Of a stretch of 64,000 nucleotides of DNA, positions 37,398 to 46,809 are shown piece after piece; positions within the stretch are counted from its first letter, which is position 1; each line of letters starts with the position of its first letter. This DNA comes from Herbaspirillum sp. WKF16 (GTDB lineage: Bacteria > Pseudomonadota > Gammaproteobacteria > Burkholderiales > Burkholderiaceae_D): positions 1,984,001 through 2,048,000 of the forward strand of contig NZ_CP118632.1 of the NCBI RefSeq assembly GCF_028993615.1. Direction: 5' to 3'. A program made the position numbers and the translations under genes. Below the pieces are notes generated by a model. The model saw only the letters and a program-made list of their open reading frames with translations. It had not been told where the DNA came from and did no database searches.

Positions 37398-38402
37398 TCA
37401 CTCCTTGACCAGGGTGGTCAGCGGACTGTTGGCGGTCCACTGGTTCATGTAGGTGGAATTCTTGCCGTAGCTGTTGTCGATGACGATGTTCTTCTTGTCC
37501 ATCAGGCAAGAGAGGATATGGCCGTGCAGGCGATCGGTGACGATGGTCTCGTGATCGGCGAACAGGCGCACCGCCTTGCCCATGAAGCGGCGCGAGACCG
37601 GCACCCAGAACCACAGCGCCAGCCGGGTCAGCGCGCGATCCCAGCCATAGCGGTCGAAGCGCCACTCCAGCTTGGCGAACAGGGTCATGAGGCGGCGCTC
37701 GTCGCCGATCACGTCGACCCAGTCGGTGGTGGTGCGGATAGGCAGCTGGCGCAGGCTCTCGGGCGTCTTGGGTTTTTCCGGATCGACGCGCTGGATGCGC
37801 ACATAGCCTTGCGCCGCGCCGCCGCTGTAGCGGATCGGATAGAGATGGTGCGCCATGTCGGGCACCAGGTAGACCTTGTCGGTGAACTCGTGGGCATATC
37901 GTTGCGACACGGTATCGCGCACGAACAGGTGCAGGTCGGGATGGCGCGAGATCACCGCCGCCGATCGGGCGCGCGCCTCGGCCGAAGAGAAGAACACCGT
38001 CTGCGGCATCAGCAGGATGCGGTTGTCGGGGAAGGCCGCGATCAGCTTTTCGCGCAGGTCGTGGATGCTGCCGTAGATGTCGCCGAAATTGCCGCCGCCG
38101 TGGAACACCAGCACGTCGCCGGGGCGCACCCATTGGTGTTTGAAGTAGTAGGTGTTGGATACGGTCGCCGGCGACAGGCCGTGCTCCTTGAAGAAGCGCA
38201 CCGTGCCCAGCATGATCAGCAGGTCGCCGATGTTGTCGTGCACCGGGATGTCGATGTAGTGGAAGCGGCGCCCCTGCAGCAGGGAGGCGATCGCCGCATG
38301 GTGCTGCTTGAGCCCCTGCATGATCTCGCGGTGCTTCTGCAGGGCCGGCTGTTCCTGCATCAGGTCTTGGCGCGGAAGGCCGCCGGCCTGGATGGTGCTC
38401 AT
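37398..38402 (-). CDS. Polysaccharide pyruvyl transferase family protein
   Basis: A 334-residue enzyme of the CsaB/PssM family that places a pyruvate ketal on a sugar from PEP. Conserved features are IPVHDNIGDLLIMLG, LVFHGGGNFGDIYG, and TDRLHGHILSCLM near the C-terminus. It would give the polymer negative charge. The start ATG 38402 overlaps the stop of the flippase gene (ATGA), which overrides the longer upstream frame. Spacing to the GT14 gene is seven bases. Confidence 0.93.
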   Translation of the reverse strand: MSTIQAGGLPRQDLMQEQPALQKHREIMQGLKQHHAAIASLLQGRRFHYIDIPVHDNIGDLLIMLGTVRFFKEHGLSPATVSNTYYFKHQWVRPGDVLVFHGGGNFGDIYGSIHDLREKLIAAFPDNRILLMPQTVFFSSAEARARSAAVISRHPDLHLFVRDTVSQRYAHEFTDKVYLVPDMAHHLYPIRYSGGAAQGYVRIQRVDPEKPKTPESLRQLPIRTTTDWVDVIGDERRLMTLFAKLEWRFDRYGWDRALTRLALWFWVPVSRRFMGKAVRLFADHETIVTDRLHGHILSCLMDKKNIVIDNSYGKNSTYMNQWTANSPLTTLVKE

Positions 38403-39742
38403 ACGGTTTCTCCCTTGCTGACGCGACGTGCTTGCAGGCGCGCTTTGATCATGGACAGGCCTTTCTGTAGTTCGTCCCTGGACGGGAACAGGCGCGGCAC
38501 CGGCTCCTTGAGGACGTAGGGGTAGATGGCCAGCGTGATGGCCATGCGCAGCGCGGCGCCCAGCAGCATCAGCAGGCCCAGGTAGACCGAGATGTTTTCC
38601 TTGGGCAGGAAGGGCAGCAGCGCCACCACGGGCAGCACCGAGATCAGCTGGCGCACCAGCACCAGGCCCGGGCGGCCGGCGGCATTGAAGCGTTGCGCCA
38701 GGGTCCAGCCGGCGCCGGAGACCACGCACTCGAACATCAGGATGCAGAAGGTCGGCGTGACCGAGGCGAACTTGGGGCCGTACACCAACTGGATCAGCCA
38801 GGGCGAGAGCAGGGCGCCGATGCCGGCCAGCGTCAGCATGGGGATGAAGGTCAGGCGGAAGGCGATGTTGATGCTGTGGGTCAGCTCCTTCTCGTCGCGG
38901 CCGGCGTAGCGCGAGTAGAGCGCGGTGTTCATCGCCTCGAACAGCACGCCGATCAGGCGCGAGGTGGTGAAGGCCAGCGAGTAGTAGCCGAACTCGACGA
39001 TGGTGCCGACCTTGAGCAGGTAGACCTTGTCGAAGTTGGTCAGCGCCAGGCCGATCAGCACGGTGCCGTGCTGGTTGAAGGCGTACTTGAGCAGATGGCC
39101 GCTGGAGGCGGCGCGCGGCTGCTGCTGCGGGTCGCCCTGCGGATGAACGACAGGGCGGAACACGTTGCCGCTGGCCCAGCGCAGGCACAGCGCGATCAGC
39201 AGCAGCGCGCAGACCAACTGGCCGACCAGCACATAGACGAACTCGACCGGACGGAACGCCAGGAACAGCAATGCCAGCGCCGCCAGGTTGAGGACCACGC
39301 CGACGATGCGGGTGACGTTGAGGAAACTCAGGCTGGGCTGCATCTGGGTCAGGTTGACCAGGTAGTTCTGCAGCGCCGTCACCAGCGCGAAGCCGGTGAT
39401 GAGCGCCATGTGTCCGCGCAATTGCGGATCATGGTTGAACAGCAGGCCGCCCAGCGCCAGCACCGCGGCCAGCGCGCCGATGAACAGCGCCGAGAGGAAC
39501 ACGAAGCGCTTCTGATGGAATTGCTGTCCGGCGCCGCGGTGGTAGATGTAGCTGAAGGCCAGACCGCAGGCGGCGACCGAACTGGAGAGGGTGACGATCA
39601 GCACCGCGCCCGAGAGCAGGCCCCGGCCTTCGGGGCCGAGCATGCGCGCGGTCAGCACCGAGATGAAAAAGCCGATGGCGGTGACGCCCACCGTGGTGAG
39701 CAGGGTCTTGCCCGAGGATTTGACGATTTCTTTGAATGACAT
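38399..39742 (-). CDS. Oligosaccharide flippase (Wzx-like)
   Basis: A 447-residue inner-membrane protein with about 12 helices. MOP-superfamily features are seen at the N-terminus (SSGKTLLTTVGVTAIGFFISVLTARMLGPEGRG) and in the middle (NFDKVYLLKVGTIVEFGYYSLAF). It should flip the undecaprenyl-linked repeat unit to the periplasm. First gene of the minus-strand trio, so its promoter lies in 39743-40139. Confidence 0.92.
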   Translation of the reverse strand: MSFKEIVKSSGKTLLTTVGVTAIGFFISVLTARMLGPEGRGLLSGAVLIVTLSSSVAACGLAFSYIYHRGAGQQFHQKRFVFLSALFIGALAAVLALGGLLFNHDPQLRGHMALITGFALVTALQNYLVNLTQMQPSLSFLNVTRIVGVVLNLAALALLFLAFRPVEFVYVLVGQLVCALLLIALCLRWASGNVFRPVVHPQGDPQQQPRAASSGHLLKYAFNQHGTVLIGLALTNFDKVYLLKVGTIVEFGYYSLAFTTSRLIGVLFEAMNTALYSRYAGRDEKELTHSINIAFRLTFIPMLTLAGIGALLSPWLIQLVYGPKFASVTPTFCILMFECVVSGAGWTLAQRFNAAGRPGLVLVRQLISVLPVVALLPFLPKENISVYLGLLMLLGAALRMAITLAIYPYVLKEPVPRLFPSRDELQKGLSMIKARLQARRVSKGETV

Positions 39743-40139
39743 TCGGCGTTTGGCGTAATGATGACTTCAACGGGCGGGATACCTGCTGCTGAGCTTGCGC
39801 GACCGGGCTTGCGGGCGCTGCGTATCCCTCGTTTGCGTTGTTGCGAATGCGGCTGCCGGCATTGCCTTGCAGGCGGCGGATCGAGCTGGCTGGTCGTGGA
39901 ATCCCCAGCCGGGAAGTTCGCCGTCGGGGTGTGGATACCCTCGGGCCGGCGCCTTGAATGTTTCAAATTGTTGCGGCGCACATTGGTTATTGACGAGATA
40001 AAACCGCAAGCTTTGAGGTCTCGTTCTAGAAAATAATTCCCTTCCCGCAGAACTTTTTGTGTTCTGCCGAGCTCACTGTATCTATAAAAATGAAAGCGGG
40101 CCGCTCCGGCCTGCCTCTGTCCGATAGGAAACAATCGCC
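39743..40139. other. Divergent promoter region between flippase and acetyltransferase genes
   Basis: Nearly 400 bases with no supported gene. GC falls in the right half (about 39960-40090), where TATAAA at about 40083 and T-rich stretches suggest promoters in either direction. No confident -35/-10 pair or operator is claimed. Confidence 0.5.
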
Positions 40140-40670
40140 ATGAGCAGAGACCCGGACTGGGATGCGGATTTGTTGCGCTACAACATGCGCCGTCCCTTCC
40201 TCAAGGAACAGTCGATCTGGGCGATCTGGGTGTATCGCTGGGGCCGCCGTATCGAGGCCCGTCCACCCGGATTGTCGAGGAAGATCCAGAACGCCTTCTA
40301 CTGGATCGCCTTTCGCTTCGTCGAAACCGCCTTCGGCATCAGCCTGCCGCGCACGGCCAGGATCGGTCCCGGCCTGCGCATCTGGCACTTCGGCAACATC
40401 TTCCTGCACGGCGACGTCGTGATCGGCTCCGGCTGCACGTTGCGCCAGGGCGTGACCATCGGCAACCGGCGCGAAGGCGGGCCGGTGCCGGTGATCGGCG
40501 ACGGCGTCGAGTTCGGCGCATATGCCCAGGTGTTCGGCGCCGTGCACATCGGCGACGGCGGCAAGGTCGGCGCCATGTCGGTGGTGCTGGATGACGTCCC
40601 GCCCGGCGCCACCGCGGTGGGCGCGCCGGCGCGCATCGTCGCGCGCGAGGCGCTGGCCCTCAGGAATTGA
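40140..40670 (+). CDS. Serine acetyltransferase-like hexapeptide-repeat acetyltransferase (WcaB-like)
   Basis: A 176-residue left-handed beta-helix enzyme. The N-terminal helical part has WAIWVYRWGRRIE. The hexapeptide repeats run from ISLPRTARIGPGLRIWH to GAMSVVLDDVPPGATAVGAPARIV. The catalytic His-containing region is IWHFGNIFLHGDVVIG. It resembles polysaccharide O-acetyltransferases of the WcaB/EpsH type more than biosynthetic CysE because it is short and lies in a polysaccharide locus. It is 59 bases before galE. Confidence 0.88.
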   Translation: MSRDPDWDADLLRYNMRRPFLKEQSIWAIWVYRWGRRIEARPPGLSRKIQNAFYWIAFRFVETAFGISLPRTARIGPGLRIWHFGNIFLHGDVVIGSGCTLRQGVTIGNRREGGPVPVIGDGVEFGAYAQVFGAVHIGDGGKVGAMSVVLDDVPPGATAVGAPARIVAREALALRN

Positions 40671-40729
40671 ATCAAACCGCTCAATGCGCTGGGCTTACCC
40701 AGCGCACAAGCTCAACAAGGAATGCACAC

Positions 40730-41761
40730 ATGACGAGTCCCACTATCCTGGTCACCGGCGGCGCCGGCTACATCGGTTCCCACACCTGCGTCGAGCTCAT
40801 CCATGCCGGCTATGACGTGGTGGTGCTGGACAACCTCTGCAACAGCCGCGCCAGCGTGATCGATCGCGTGGAGAAGATCGCCGGCCGCCGGCCGCATTTC
40901 GTGCAGGGCGATATCCGGGAGCGCGAGGTGCTGGACCGCATCTTCGGCCAGCATCGGATCCACGCCGTGATCCATTTCGCCGGCCTGAAGGCGGTCGGCG
41001 AATCGGTGGCCCAGCCGCTGCGCTACTACGACAACAACGTCAGCGGCAGCAACGTGCTGTTCGACGCGATGGCGCGGCACGGCGTGAAGAACATCGTCTT
41101 CAGCTCATCGGCCACGGTGTATGGCGATCCTGCCAGCGTGCCGATCACCGAGGAGTTTCCGTTGTCGGCCACCAATCCCTACGGCCGCAGCAAGCTGATG
41201 GTGGAGCAGATCCTGGGCGACCTGCACAAGTCCGATCCGGGCTGGCATATCGCGCTGCTGCGCTACTTCAATCCGGTCGGCGCCCACGAGAGCGGGCTGA
41301 TCGGCGAAGACCCCAGCGGCATTCCCAACAACCTGTTGCCTTTCATCGCCCAGGTGGCCGACGGCCGGCGCGCCGCGCTGTCGGTGTACGGCAGCGACTA
41401 CCCGACGGTGGACGGCACCGGGGTGCGCGATTACATCCACGTGGTCGACCTGGCGCTGGGCCACGTGAAGACGCTGCGCAAGCTGGAAGAGGGCCCCGGC
41501 GTCTATACCTACAACCTCGGCACCGGCCGCGGCAACAGTGTGCTGGAGATGCTGGCCGCCTTCGAGAAGGCTTGCGGCAAGACGCTGCCTTACCAGCTGG
41601 CGGAGCGCCGTCCGGGCGACATCGCGATGTGCTACGCCGCCACCGCGCGCGCCCAGGCCGAGCTCGGCTGGAGTGCCCAGCGCGGCGTGGAAGCCATGTG
41701 CGCGGATACCTGGCGCTGGCAGGCGCTGGCCAGGACGCTGGCCGAGAGCGACGCCGCCTGA
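40730..41761 (+). CDS. galE: UDP-glucose 4-epimerase
   Basis: A 343-residue SDR enzyme interconverting UDP-glucose and UDP-galactose. The NAD site VTGGAGYIGSH is at the N-terminus, with FSSSATVYG and the catalytic YxxxK in NPYGRSK. It ends with the usual GWSAQRGVEAMC region. AAGGAA lies seven bases before ATG 40730. It would provide UDP-galactose for the polymer. Confidence 0.96.
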   Translation: MTSPTILVTGGAGYIGSHTCVELIHAGYDVVVLDNLCNSRASVIDRVEKIAGRRPHFVQGDIREREVLDRIFGQHRIHAVIHFAGLKAVGESVAQPLRYYDNNVSGSNVLFDAMARHGVKNIVFSSSATVYGDPASVPITEEFPLSATNPYGRSKLMVEQILGDLHKSDPGWHIALLRYFNPVGAHESGLIGEDPSGIPNNLLPFIAQVADGRRAALSVYGSDYPTVDGTGVRDYIHVVDLALGHVKTLRKLEEGPGVYTYNLGTGRGNSVLEMLAAFEKACGKTLPYQLAERRPGDIAMCYAATARAQAELGWSAQRGVEAMCADTWRWQALARTLAESDAA

Positions 41762-41816
41762 GGCGCGCAGTGCTCCCTCATTCCCTATTTTCAGATCGAC
41801 TTTCAGGAGCTTCACC

Positions 41817-42893
41817 ATGGCGACCATCGACGTCCTGCTGCCGGTAAAGAACGGCGTGGATTTTCTGGCCGAATCGCTGGACAGCGTGCTGGCCCAGACC
41901 TATCGCGACTGGCGCCTGCTGGTGCTGGATCACGGCTCCACCGACGGCAGCCGCGAGATGGCCGAGCGTTACCACGAGAAGGATCCGCGCATCGAGCTGC
42001 ATTCCTTTCCGGAGGCGGACGGCCTGTCCGGCCTGCTCAACAAGGGCCTGGAGATTGCCGACTGCAAGTATGCGATGCGTCATGACGCCGACGACATCTG
42101 TTATCCGCGCCGCATGGAAATCTCGCTGGCCGCCTTCGAGAGCCATCCTGAATGCATGGCCATCGGCGGCCAGGCTGACGTCATCGACGCCCAGGGCGCG
42201 CCCATCGGCGACATGAAGATGCCCATCGGCGGCCAGCGCGTGGGCGCCGCGTGCCTGTTCCGCAACCCGATTGCGCATCCCACTGCGATGCTCGACTTCG
42301 CCGAAGTGCAGAAGGCCGGCATCCGCTACGGCGTCGACTTCCTGAAGGTGTTCCCGGAGGAGCACCGCATGACGGTGAAGAACCTGGCGGAGGATTATTT
42401 CCTGTTCGGCCAGCTCGGCATCCAGGGCAAGTGCAACAACGTGCCGGAGAAGCTGATCAAGTACCGCTGGCACGGCAACAACGTGAGCGCCAAGCGCTTC
42501 GACGAGCAGATGACGGTGTCGCTGCAGGTGTCGCGCTATCTGGCGCACGCCTTCTGCCTGATGCACGACGTCAGGTACTTCGACCCGGCGCCGTTCTGCA
42601 ACCATGGCGGCCTGCTGTTCGACATCGACGGGCGCAGCGATTTCTCGGCCGAGTTCGAACGCATGGCGGCCAGCGTGCGCGCCGGCTTCGAGCATGCGCC
42701 GGAGATCGAGCGCGAATTGAAGTTTCGCAAGCTGGCCACGACGCGCAACGAGCTCTCGCTGCTGTGGCGCTATTTCTTTTTCCAGAGCAGCACTGCGCCC
42801 GAGACCGGCGAGTGGAATGCGGTGCGGTCGTGGCTGATCCGGCGTTTCCCCGGCAAGCCGCGCATGAGCGCGCCGGCCGAGATGGCGGCCTGA
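41817..42893 (+). CDS. Glycosyltransferase, GT2 family, soluble
   Basis: A 358-residue GT-A enzyme with IDVLLPVKNGVDFLAESLDSVLAQTYRDWRLLV at the start, GSTDGS, and the metal-binding MRHDADD. The C-terminal half is helical and without membrane segments. The substrate is unknown. AGGAGC precedes ATG 41817; the upstream in-frame extension lies inside galE and is rejected. Confidence 0.92.
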   Translation: MATIDVLLPVKNGVDFLAESLDSVLAQTYRDWRLLVLDHGSTDGSREMAERYHEKDPRIELHSFPEADGLSGLLNKGLEIADCKYAMRHDADDICYPRRMEISLAAFESHPECMAIGGQADVIDAQGAPIGDMKMPIGGQRVGAACLFRNPIAHPTAMLDFAEVQKAGIRYGVDFLKVFPEEHRMTVKNLAEDYFLFGQLGIQGKCNNVPEKLIKYRWHGNNVSAKRFDEQMTVSLQVSRYLAHAFCLMHDVRYFDPAPFCNHGGLLFDIDGRSDFSAEFERMAASVRAGFEHAPEIERELKFRKLATTRNELSLLWRYFFFQSSTAPETGEWNAVRSWLIRRFPGKPRMSAPAEMAA

Positions 42894-43011
42894 GCCCATG
42901 CGCACGGCGCCGGCGGGAACCTGCCCGCCGCGCGCGCAGTCAGTGGCGTATCGCCTTCCATTGCCACCATCCCGCCCCAGCTCATCCATTGGGCAGCAGA
43001 GGTAACGCGCC

Positions 43012-44232
43012 ATGACCGAATCGCCCCGGACGCCCGCGTCCAATCCGAATCATCTTCCCTGGCTGGACGGCTTGCGCGGGCTGGCCGCGTTCTGGGTGCT
43101 GGCCTCGCACGTGCAGATCCTCTCGGGCTTGCGCGACTTGCCGCTGCTGTCCTGGGGCGGCATCGCGGTGGACCTGTTCATGCTGCTGTCGGGTTTCCTG
43201 ATGGCGCATAACTACCTGCTGCGCCAGCAGGCCGAGCCCTGGGGCGAGGCCCGCACCTTCGCGCTGTTCTGGCTGCGCCGCTTCTTCCGCATCGCGCCGC
43301 TTTATTACCTGCTGCTGATCGTCGCCGTCGGCATCGGCGGCATGCTGGCCGACGACCGCTCGGCGATCGCCGCGATCTGGCCCAACACGGCCACGCCATT
43401 GCGGCGCTACCTCGACGGCAGCCTCGCCAACTACCTTGCGCATGTCAGTTTCGCCTTCGGCTTCCTGCCGGACTACGCCTTCCGCACCGCATTGCCGGAC
43501 TGGTCGATCGGCCTGGAGATGCAGTTCTACCTGGTGTTCCCCTTCGTGATGCTGGCCGTGCTGCGGCTGGGCGCCTACGCCGCCACCTTCGGCGCGCTGG
43601 CGCTTTGCCTGGGCTTGTGGTTCCTGTTCCCCGGCTACTTCGCCAGCTTCGAGATGCCGGCCTTCATCGCCATGAAGCTGTGCGTGTTCATGGCCGGCAT
43701 GTGGATCGCCCTGGGCCGCCGGCAGGGGAAGATGACGCGCGCGCTGGCGGCGGCGCTGGCCATGATGCTGATCTGGGCGCTGGCCGCGCGCCATTTCCAC
43801 CTGGGCGAGCCGCGCATCATGACGCTGTGCCGCTTCGCGATCGTTGCCGGCATGTTCTACCTGATGAACGACGGCAGCCTGCCGGGCAGCGCCTGGCTGG
43901 CGCGCCCGCTGCAGCTGTTGCGGGGCTGGCTCTCGGGCCGGGTGGCGCGCTTCCTGGGCGACACCTCCTATTGCACTTACCTGCTGCACCTGCTGATCCT
44001 GCTGCCGGTGGCGGGAGCGCTGGCCGCGCGTCCGGACTACGTCGCGCTGCCGGCGCCGCTGCGCTTCCTGCTGTGCCTGGCGCTGGTGCTGCCGCCGGTC
44101 TACCTGGTCTCGTGGGGCTTGTTCCGCACGGTCGAAACCTATGGCATCCATCTCGGCCGCCAGGCGGTGAAGGCGATCGGGCGCTGGCGGCCGCGCGCGG
44201 CGCCCGGCCGGGTCAATGCCGACGCCGGCTGA
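43012..44232 (+). CDS. Acyltransferase 3 family membrane protein
   Basis: A 406-residue multi-spanning protein with LPWLDGLRGLAAFWVLASHVQ, FALFWLRRFFRIAPLYYLL and PDWSIGLEMQFYLVFP. It is the third acyltransferase-3 protein of the locus, suggesting that several positions of the polymer carry acyl groups. GAGG lies before ATG 43012. It ends the polysaccharide locus. Confidence 0.92.
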   Translation: MTESPRTPASNPNHLPWLDGLRGLAAFWVLASHVQILSGLRDLPLLSWGGIAVDLFMLLSGFLMAHNYLLRQQAEPWGEARTFALFWLRRFFRIAPLYYLLLIVAVGIGGMLADDRSAIAAIWPNTATPLRRYLDGSLANYLAHVSFAFGFLPDYAFRTALPDWSIGLEMQFYLVFPFVMLAVLRLGAYAATFGALALCLGLWFLFPGYFASFEMPAFIAMKLCVFMAGMWIALGRRQGKMTRALAAALAMMLIWALAARHFHLGEPRIMTLCRFAIVAGMFYLMNDGSLPGSAWLARPLQLLRGWLSGRVARFLGDTSYCTYLLHLLILLPVAGALAARPDYVALPAPLRFLLCLALVLPPVYLVSWGLFRTVETYGIHLGRQAVKAIGRWRPRAAPGRVNADAG

Positions 44233-44308
44233 GCTCCCGCGCAAGCGGCGCCGCACGCCGGATCGCGTTTGCTGATATCGTCGCTTCCTTTCTTGTGATG
44301 GAGTCGCC

Positions 44309-45322
44309 ATGAAGATCAGCGTGCTTGACCAGGCCCCGGTGTCGGAGGGCACCAGCAGCGCGCAAGCCTTGCGCAATGTGCTGGAGCTGGCGCAATTGGC
44401 CGACCGCCTGGGCTTTCATCGCTATTGGGTGGCGGAACATCATGGCAGCGCCTCGCTGGCCTGCACCAGTCCGGAAGTGCTGATCGGCCCGATCGCCGCC
44501 GCCACGCGGCGATTGCGCGTAGGCAGCGGCGGCGTGATGCTGCCGCACTACAGCCCCTTGAAGGTGGCCGAGTCCTTCGGCATGCTGGCCGGACTTTATC
44601 CCGGGCGCATCGACCTTGGCCTGGGGCGCGCGCCGGGCAGCGACTCGCTGACCGCCTCGGCGCTGCAGCGCGACCGCCGCCAGCGTCCGCAGGACGACTT
44701 CATCGATCAATTGCATGAGCTGCTGGCCTACCAGTGGGATCGCGTGCCGGCCGAGCATCCCTTCGCGCGCCTGGCCGAGCTGCCGGGCCGGCCGGAGTCG
44801 GCGCAGACCTGGCTGCTGGGGTCCTCGCCGCAGAGCGGCATCTGGGCCGCCGAACTGGGTTTGCCCTATATGTTCGCCGACTTCATCCAGGCTGCCGGCG
44901 AGAGCGTCTGCGCCGCTTACCATCGCGACTTCACGGCCTCGGATGCGCTGGCCGAGCCGCATAGCGGCGTGGCGGTGCAGGTGATCTGCGCCGAGACCGA
45001 CGAAGAGGCGCGGCGGCTGGCCAGCAGCTACGCCATGCGCCTCTTCCACATGCATACCGGCCGCCGGCTGGACAAGATTCCCTCGGTGGAAACCGCGCTG
45101 CGCTTCTTCGAACAGCAACAGATGCCCATCGACCGCCTGCCGCCGGGGCGGCGCGCCATCGTCGGCAGCCCGCAGCGCGTGCGCGAGGAGATCGAGGCGG
45201 TGGCGGCGGCCTACGGCGCCGCGGAGGTGATGGCGGTCAGCATCATCTACGATCACCAGGCGCGACTGCGCTCCTACGAGCTGCTGGCGCAGGCCTTCGG
45301 GCTGGAGGCCGCTGCGCGGTGA
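44309..45322 (+). CDS. LLM-class flavin-dependent oxidoreductase (MsnO8-type)
   Basis: A 337-residue luciferase-like monooxygenase fold. ISVLDQAPVSEGTSSAQALRN at the start and RYWVAEHHGSASLACTSPEVLIGPIAA are typical of the single-chain LLM group, which uses FMN. GLGRAPGSD and the C-terminal ALRSYELLAQAFGL also match. The substrate is unknown. No flavin reductase is beside it. Confidence 0.93.
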   Translation: MKISVLDQAPVSEGTSSAQALRNVLELAQLADRLGFHRYWVAEHHGSASLACTSPEVLIGPIAAATRRLRVGSGGVMLPHYSPLKVAESFGMLAGLYPGRIDLGLGRAPGSDSLTASALQRDRRQRPQDDFIDQLHELLAYQWDRVPAEHPFARLAELPGRPESAQTWLLGSSPQSGIWAAELGLPYMFADFIQAAGESVCAAYHRDFTASDALAEPHSGVAVQVICAETDEEARRLASSYAMRLFHMHTGRRLDKIPSVETALRFFEQQQMPIDRLPPGRRAIVGSPQRVREEIEAVAAAYGAAEVMAVSIIYDHQARLRSYELLAQAFGLEAAAR

Positions 45323-45360
45323 TGGCGTCGCGCGCAGTCATGCATCCACTGCGCACAGAA

Positions 45361-45442
45361 TCGAAAAGCGGTTTCGGATCAATGACTTGGGAAACTCTTC
45401 CCAAGGTTTTCCACAGGCTTGCCCCCATTTTCTGGGGATAAC
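45361..45442. repeat. Intergenic repeat copy 1, with DnaA-box-like sites
   Basis: An 82-base unit that recurs at 45533-45614, about 70-75% identical by eye. Shared blocks are GATCAATGACTTG and TTTTCCACAGG. TTTTCCACA (45407-45415) differs from the DnaA box TTATCCACA by one base. GGGGATAAC (45434-45442) is the reverse of GTTATCCCC. Confidence 0.7.
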
Positions 45443-45532
45443 TGGGCGAAGGGAGATGGCGCGGGCAGCCCGGCCGGGATTTTCGGCGCAATGCATGCTC
45501 ATGCGGCGACATTGCACGCGTCTGCATCGATA

Positions 45533-45614
45533 TCGGAAAAGGTTTTGCGATCAATGACTTGAGTGGCTTTTCCTCAGCTTTTCCACAGGCCTGTCCCCGG
45601 TTTGTGTGAACAAC
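45533..45614. repeat. Intergenic repeat copy 2, with DnaA-box-like site
   Basis: Second copy of the 82-base unit, 172 bases downstream of the first and in the same orientation. It contains TTTTCCACA at 45579-45587. Another near-match in reverse orientation (TGTGGAAAG, 45624-45632) follows it. Confidence 0.7.
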
Positions 45615-45642
45615 TTCGCGGCCTGTGGAAAGCGTAAATCAT

Positions 45643-46809
45643 TTACCTGCGCGCGCCGACGGCGCTCTGCCACAGGCGGGCCATTTGTTCAGCGCTGGCG
45701 CGCAGCAGCTCGGGCGCACCGGCGATGGCGTCCTGCAGGCTGCCGGGGCCGAACACGATGGAGAAGCAACCGGAGAAGCTGCCCTGCAATTCGTCCAGCG
45801 ATGTGCGGTCGATGCCGCCGGAGAGCAGGGTGGTCGGCACGCCGGCGCGGCGCGCGCGCTGGCTGGCGATGAAGGGCGCCTTGCCGTGCAGGGTCTGGGC
45901 GTCGCTGCGGCCTTCGCCGGTGATCAGCCAGTCGGCGCCGGCCAGCGCATCGTCCAGGCCGATGTGGTCGGCCACGGTCTCGGCGCCCGAGCGGAATTCC
46001 CCGCCCAGCATCAACAGCGCATAGCCCAGGCCACCGGCCGCACCGGCGCCCGGACGGCCGGCGGCGGCCAGCCCCATTTCCTTTTCCAGCACGGCGGCGA
46101 AGTGCGCCAGCGAGCGATCGAGCAGCGGCACCTGTTGCGGCGTCACGCCTTTTTGCGGACCGAACACGGCGGTGGCGCCGATCTCGCCGCATAGCGGATT
46201 GTCGACATCGGACATGGCGACGATACGCGCCTGCCCGATGCGTGCATCCAGGCCGGCGGCATCCACCCGCGCCACCCTGTGCAGCTCGGCCGGGCGCGGC
46301 GCCACTTCGGCGCCGGCGTCGTCGAAGAACTTCACCCCCAGCGCGGCCAGCAAGCCCGCGCCGCCATCGTTGGTGCTGCTGCCGCCCAGGCCCACCAGGA
46401 AATGGCGGGCGCCGCGATCGAGCAATTGCCGCATGGCGTCGCCCACACCCAGGGTGCTGCGCTGTTCGACGGCGACGGCGGTGCCGGCGGCGTCGGTCAG
46501 GCCGACGATGGAGGCCGATTCAATCACCGCGCTGCCGTCCTTCAGGATGCCGACCGGCGCTTCGGCCAACTGGCCGGCGGCGTTGCGGCAGGACAGCGCC
46601 AGGCGCTCGCCGCCGGCGTGCATCAGCGCATCGAGCGTGCCTTCGCCGCCGTCGGCGATGGGGCGCAGGCGCACCTGCGCATCCGGAATGGCGGCCTGGA
46701 TGCCGGCGCCGATGGCGGCGGCGACTTCCTCGGCGGTGAGCGAGCCCTTGAAGGAGTCGGGCGCGATGACGACGACGGGCGGGCGGGGCGATGTGCGGGT
46801 GTTGGTCAT
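45643..46809 (-). CDS. Glycerate kinase
   Basis: A 388-residue kinase of the GlxK/GarK family that phosphorylates D-glycerate with ATP. The N-terminal signature is VVIAPDSFKGSLTAEEVAAAI and PIADGGEGTLDALM. FLVGLGGSSTNDGGAG and SGAETVADHIGLDDAL also match the family. The likely product is 2-phosphoglycerate, as for other members. ATG 46809 fits the family N-terminus, although its Shine-Dalgarno is weak. It stands alone. Confidence 0.94.
   Translation of the reverse strand: MTNTRTSPRPPVVVIAPDSFKGSLTAEEVAAAIGAGIQAAIPDAQVRLRPIADGGEGTLDALMHAGGERLALSCRNAAGQLAEAPVGILKDGSAVIESASIVGLTDAAGTAVAVEQRSTLGVGDAMRQLLDRGARHFLVGLGGSSTNDGGAGLLAALGVKFFDDAGAEVAPRPAELHRVARVDAAGLDARIGQARIVAMSDVDNPLCGEIGATAVFGPQKGVTPQQVPLLDRSLAHFAAVLEKEMGLAAAGRPGAGAAGGLGYALLMLGGEFRSGAETVADHIGLDDALAGADWLITGEGRSDAQTLHGKAPFIASQRARRAGVPTTLLSGGIDRTSLDELQGSFSGCFSIVFGPGSLQDAIAGAPELLRASAEQMARLWQSAVGARR

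Noticed and set aside
45361..45614. CRISPR array
   Set aside because: Only two long diverged repeats with a single spacer and no cas genes. No CRISPR-like array was seen anywhere in the window.
45361..45632. Replication origin
   Set aside because: Only three DnaA-like boxes, no AT-rich unwinding element and no dnaA/dnaN/gidA/parAB neighbours.
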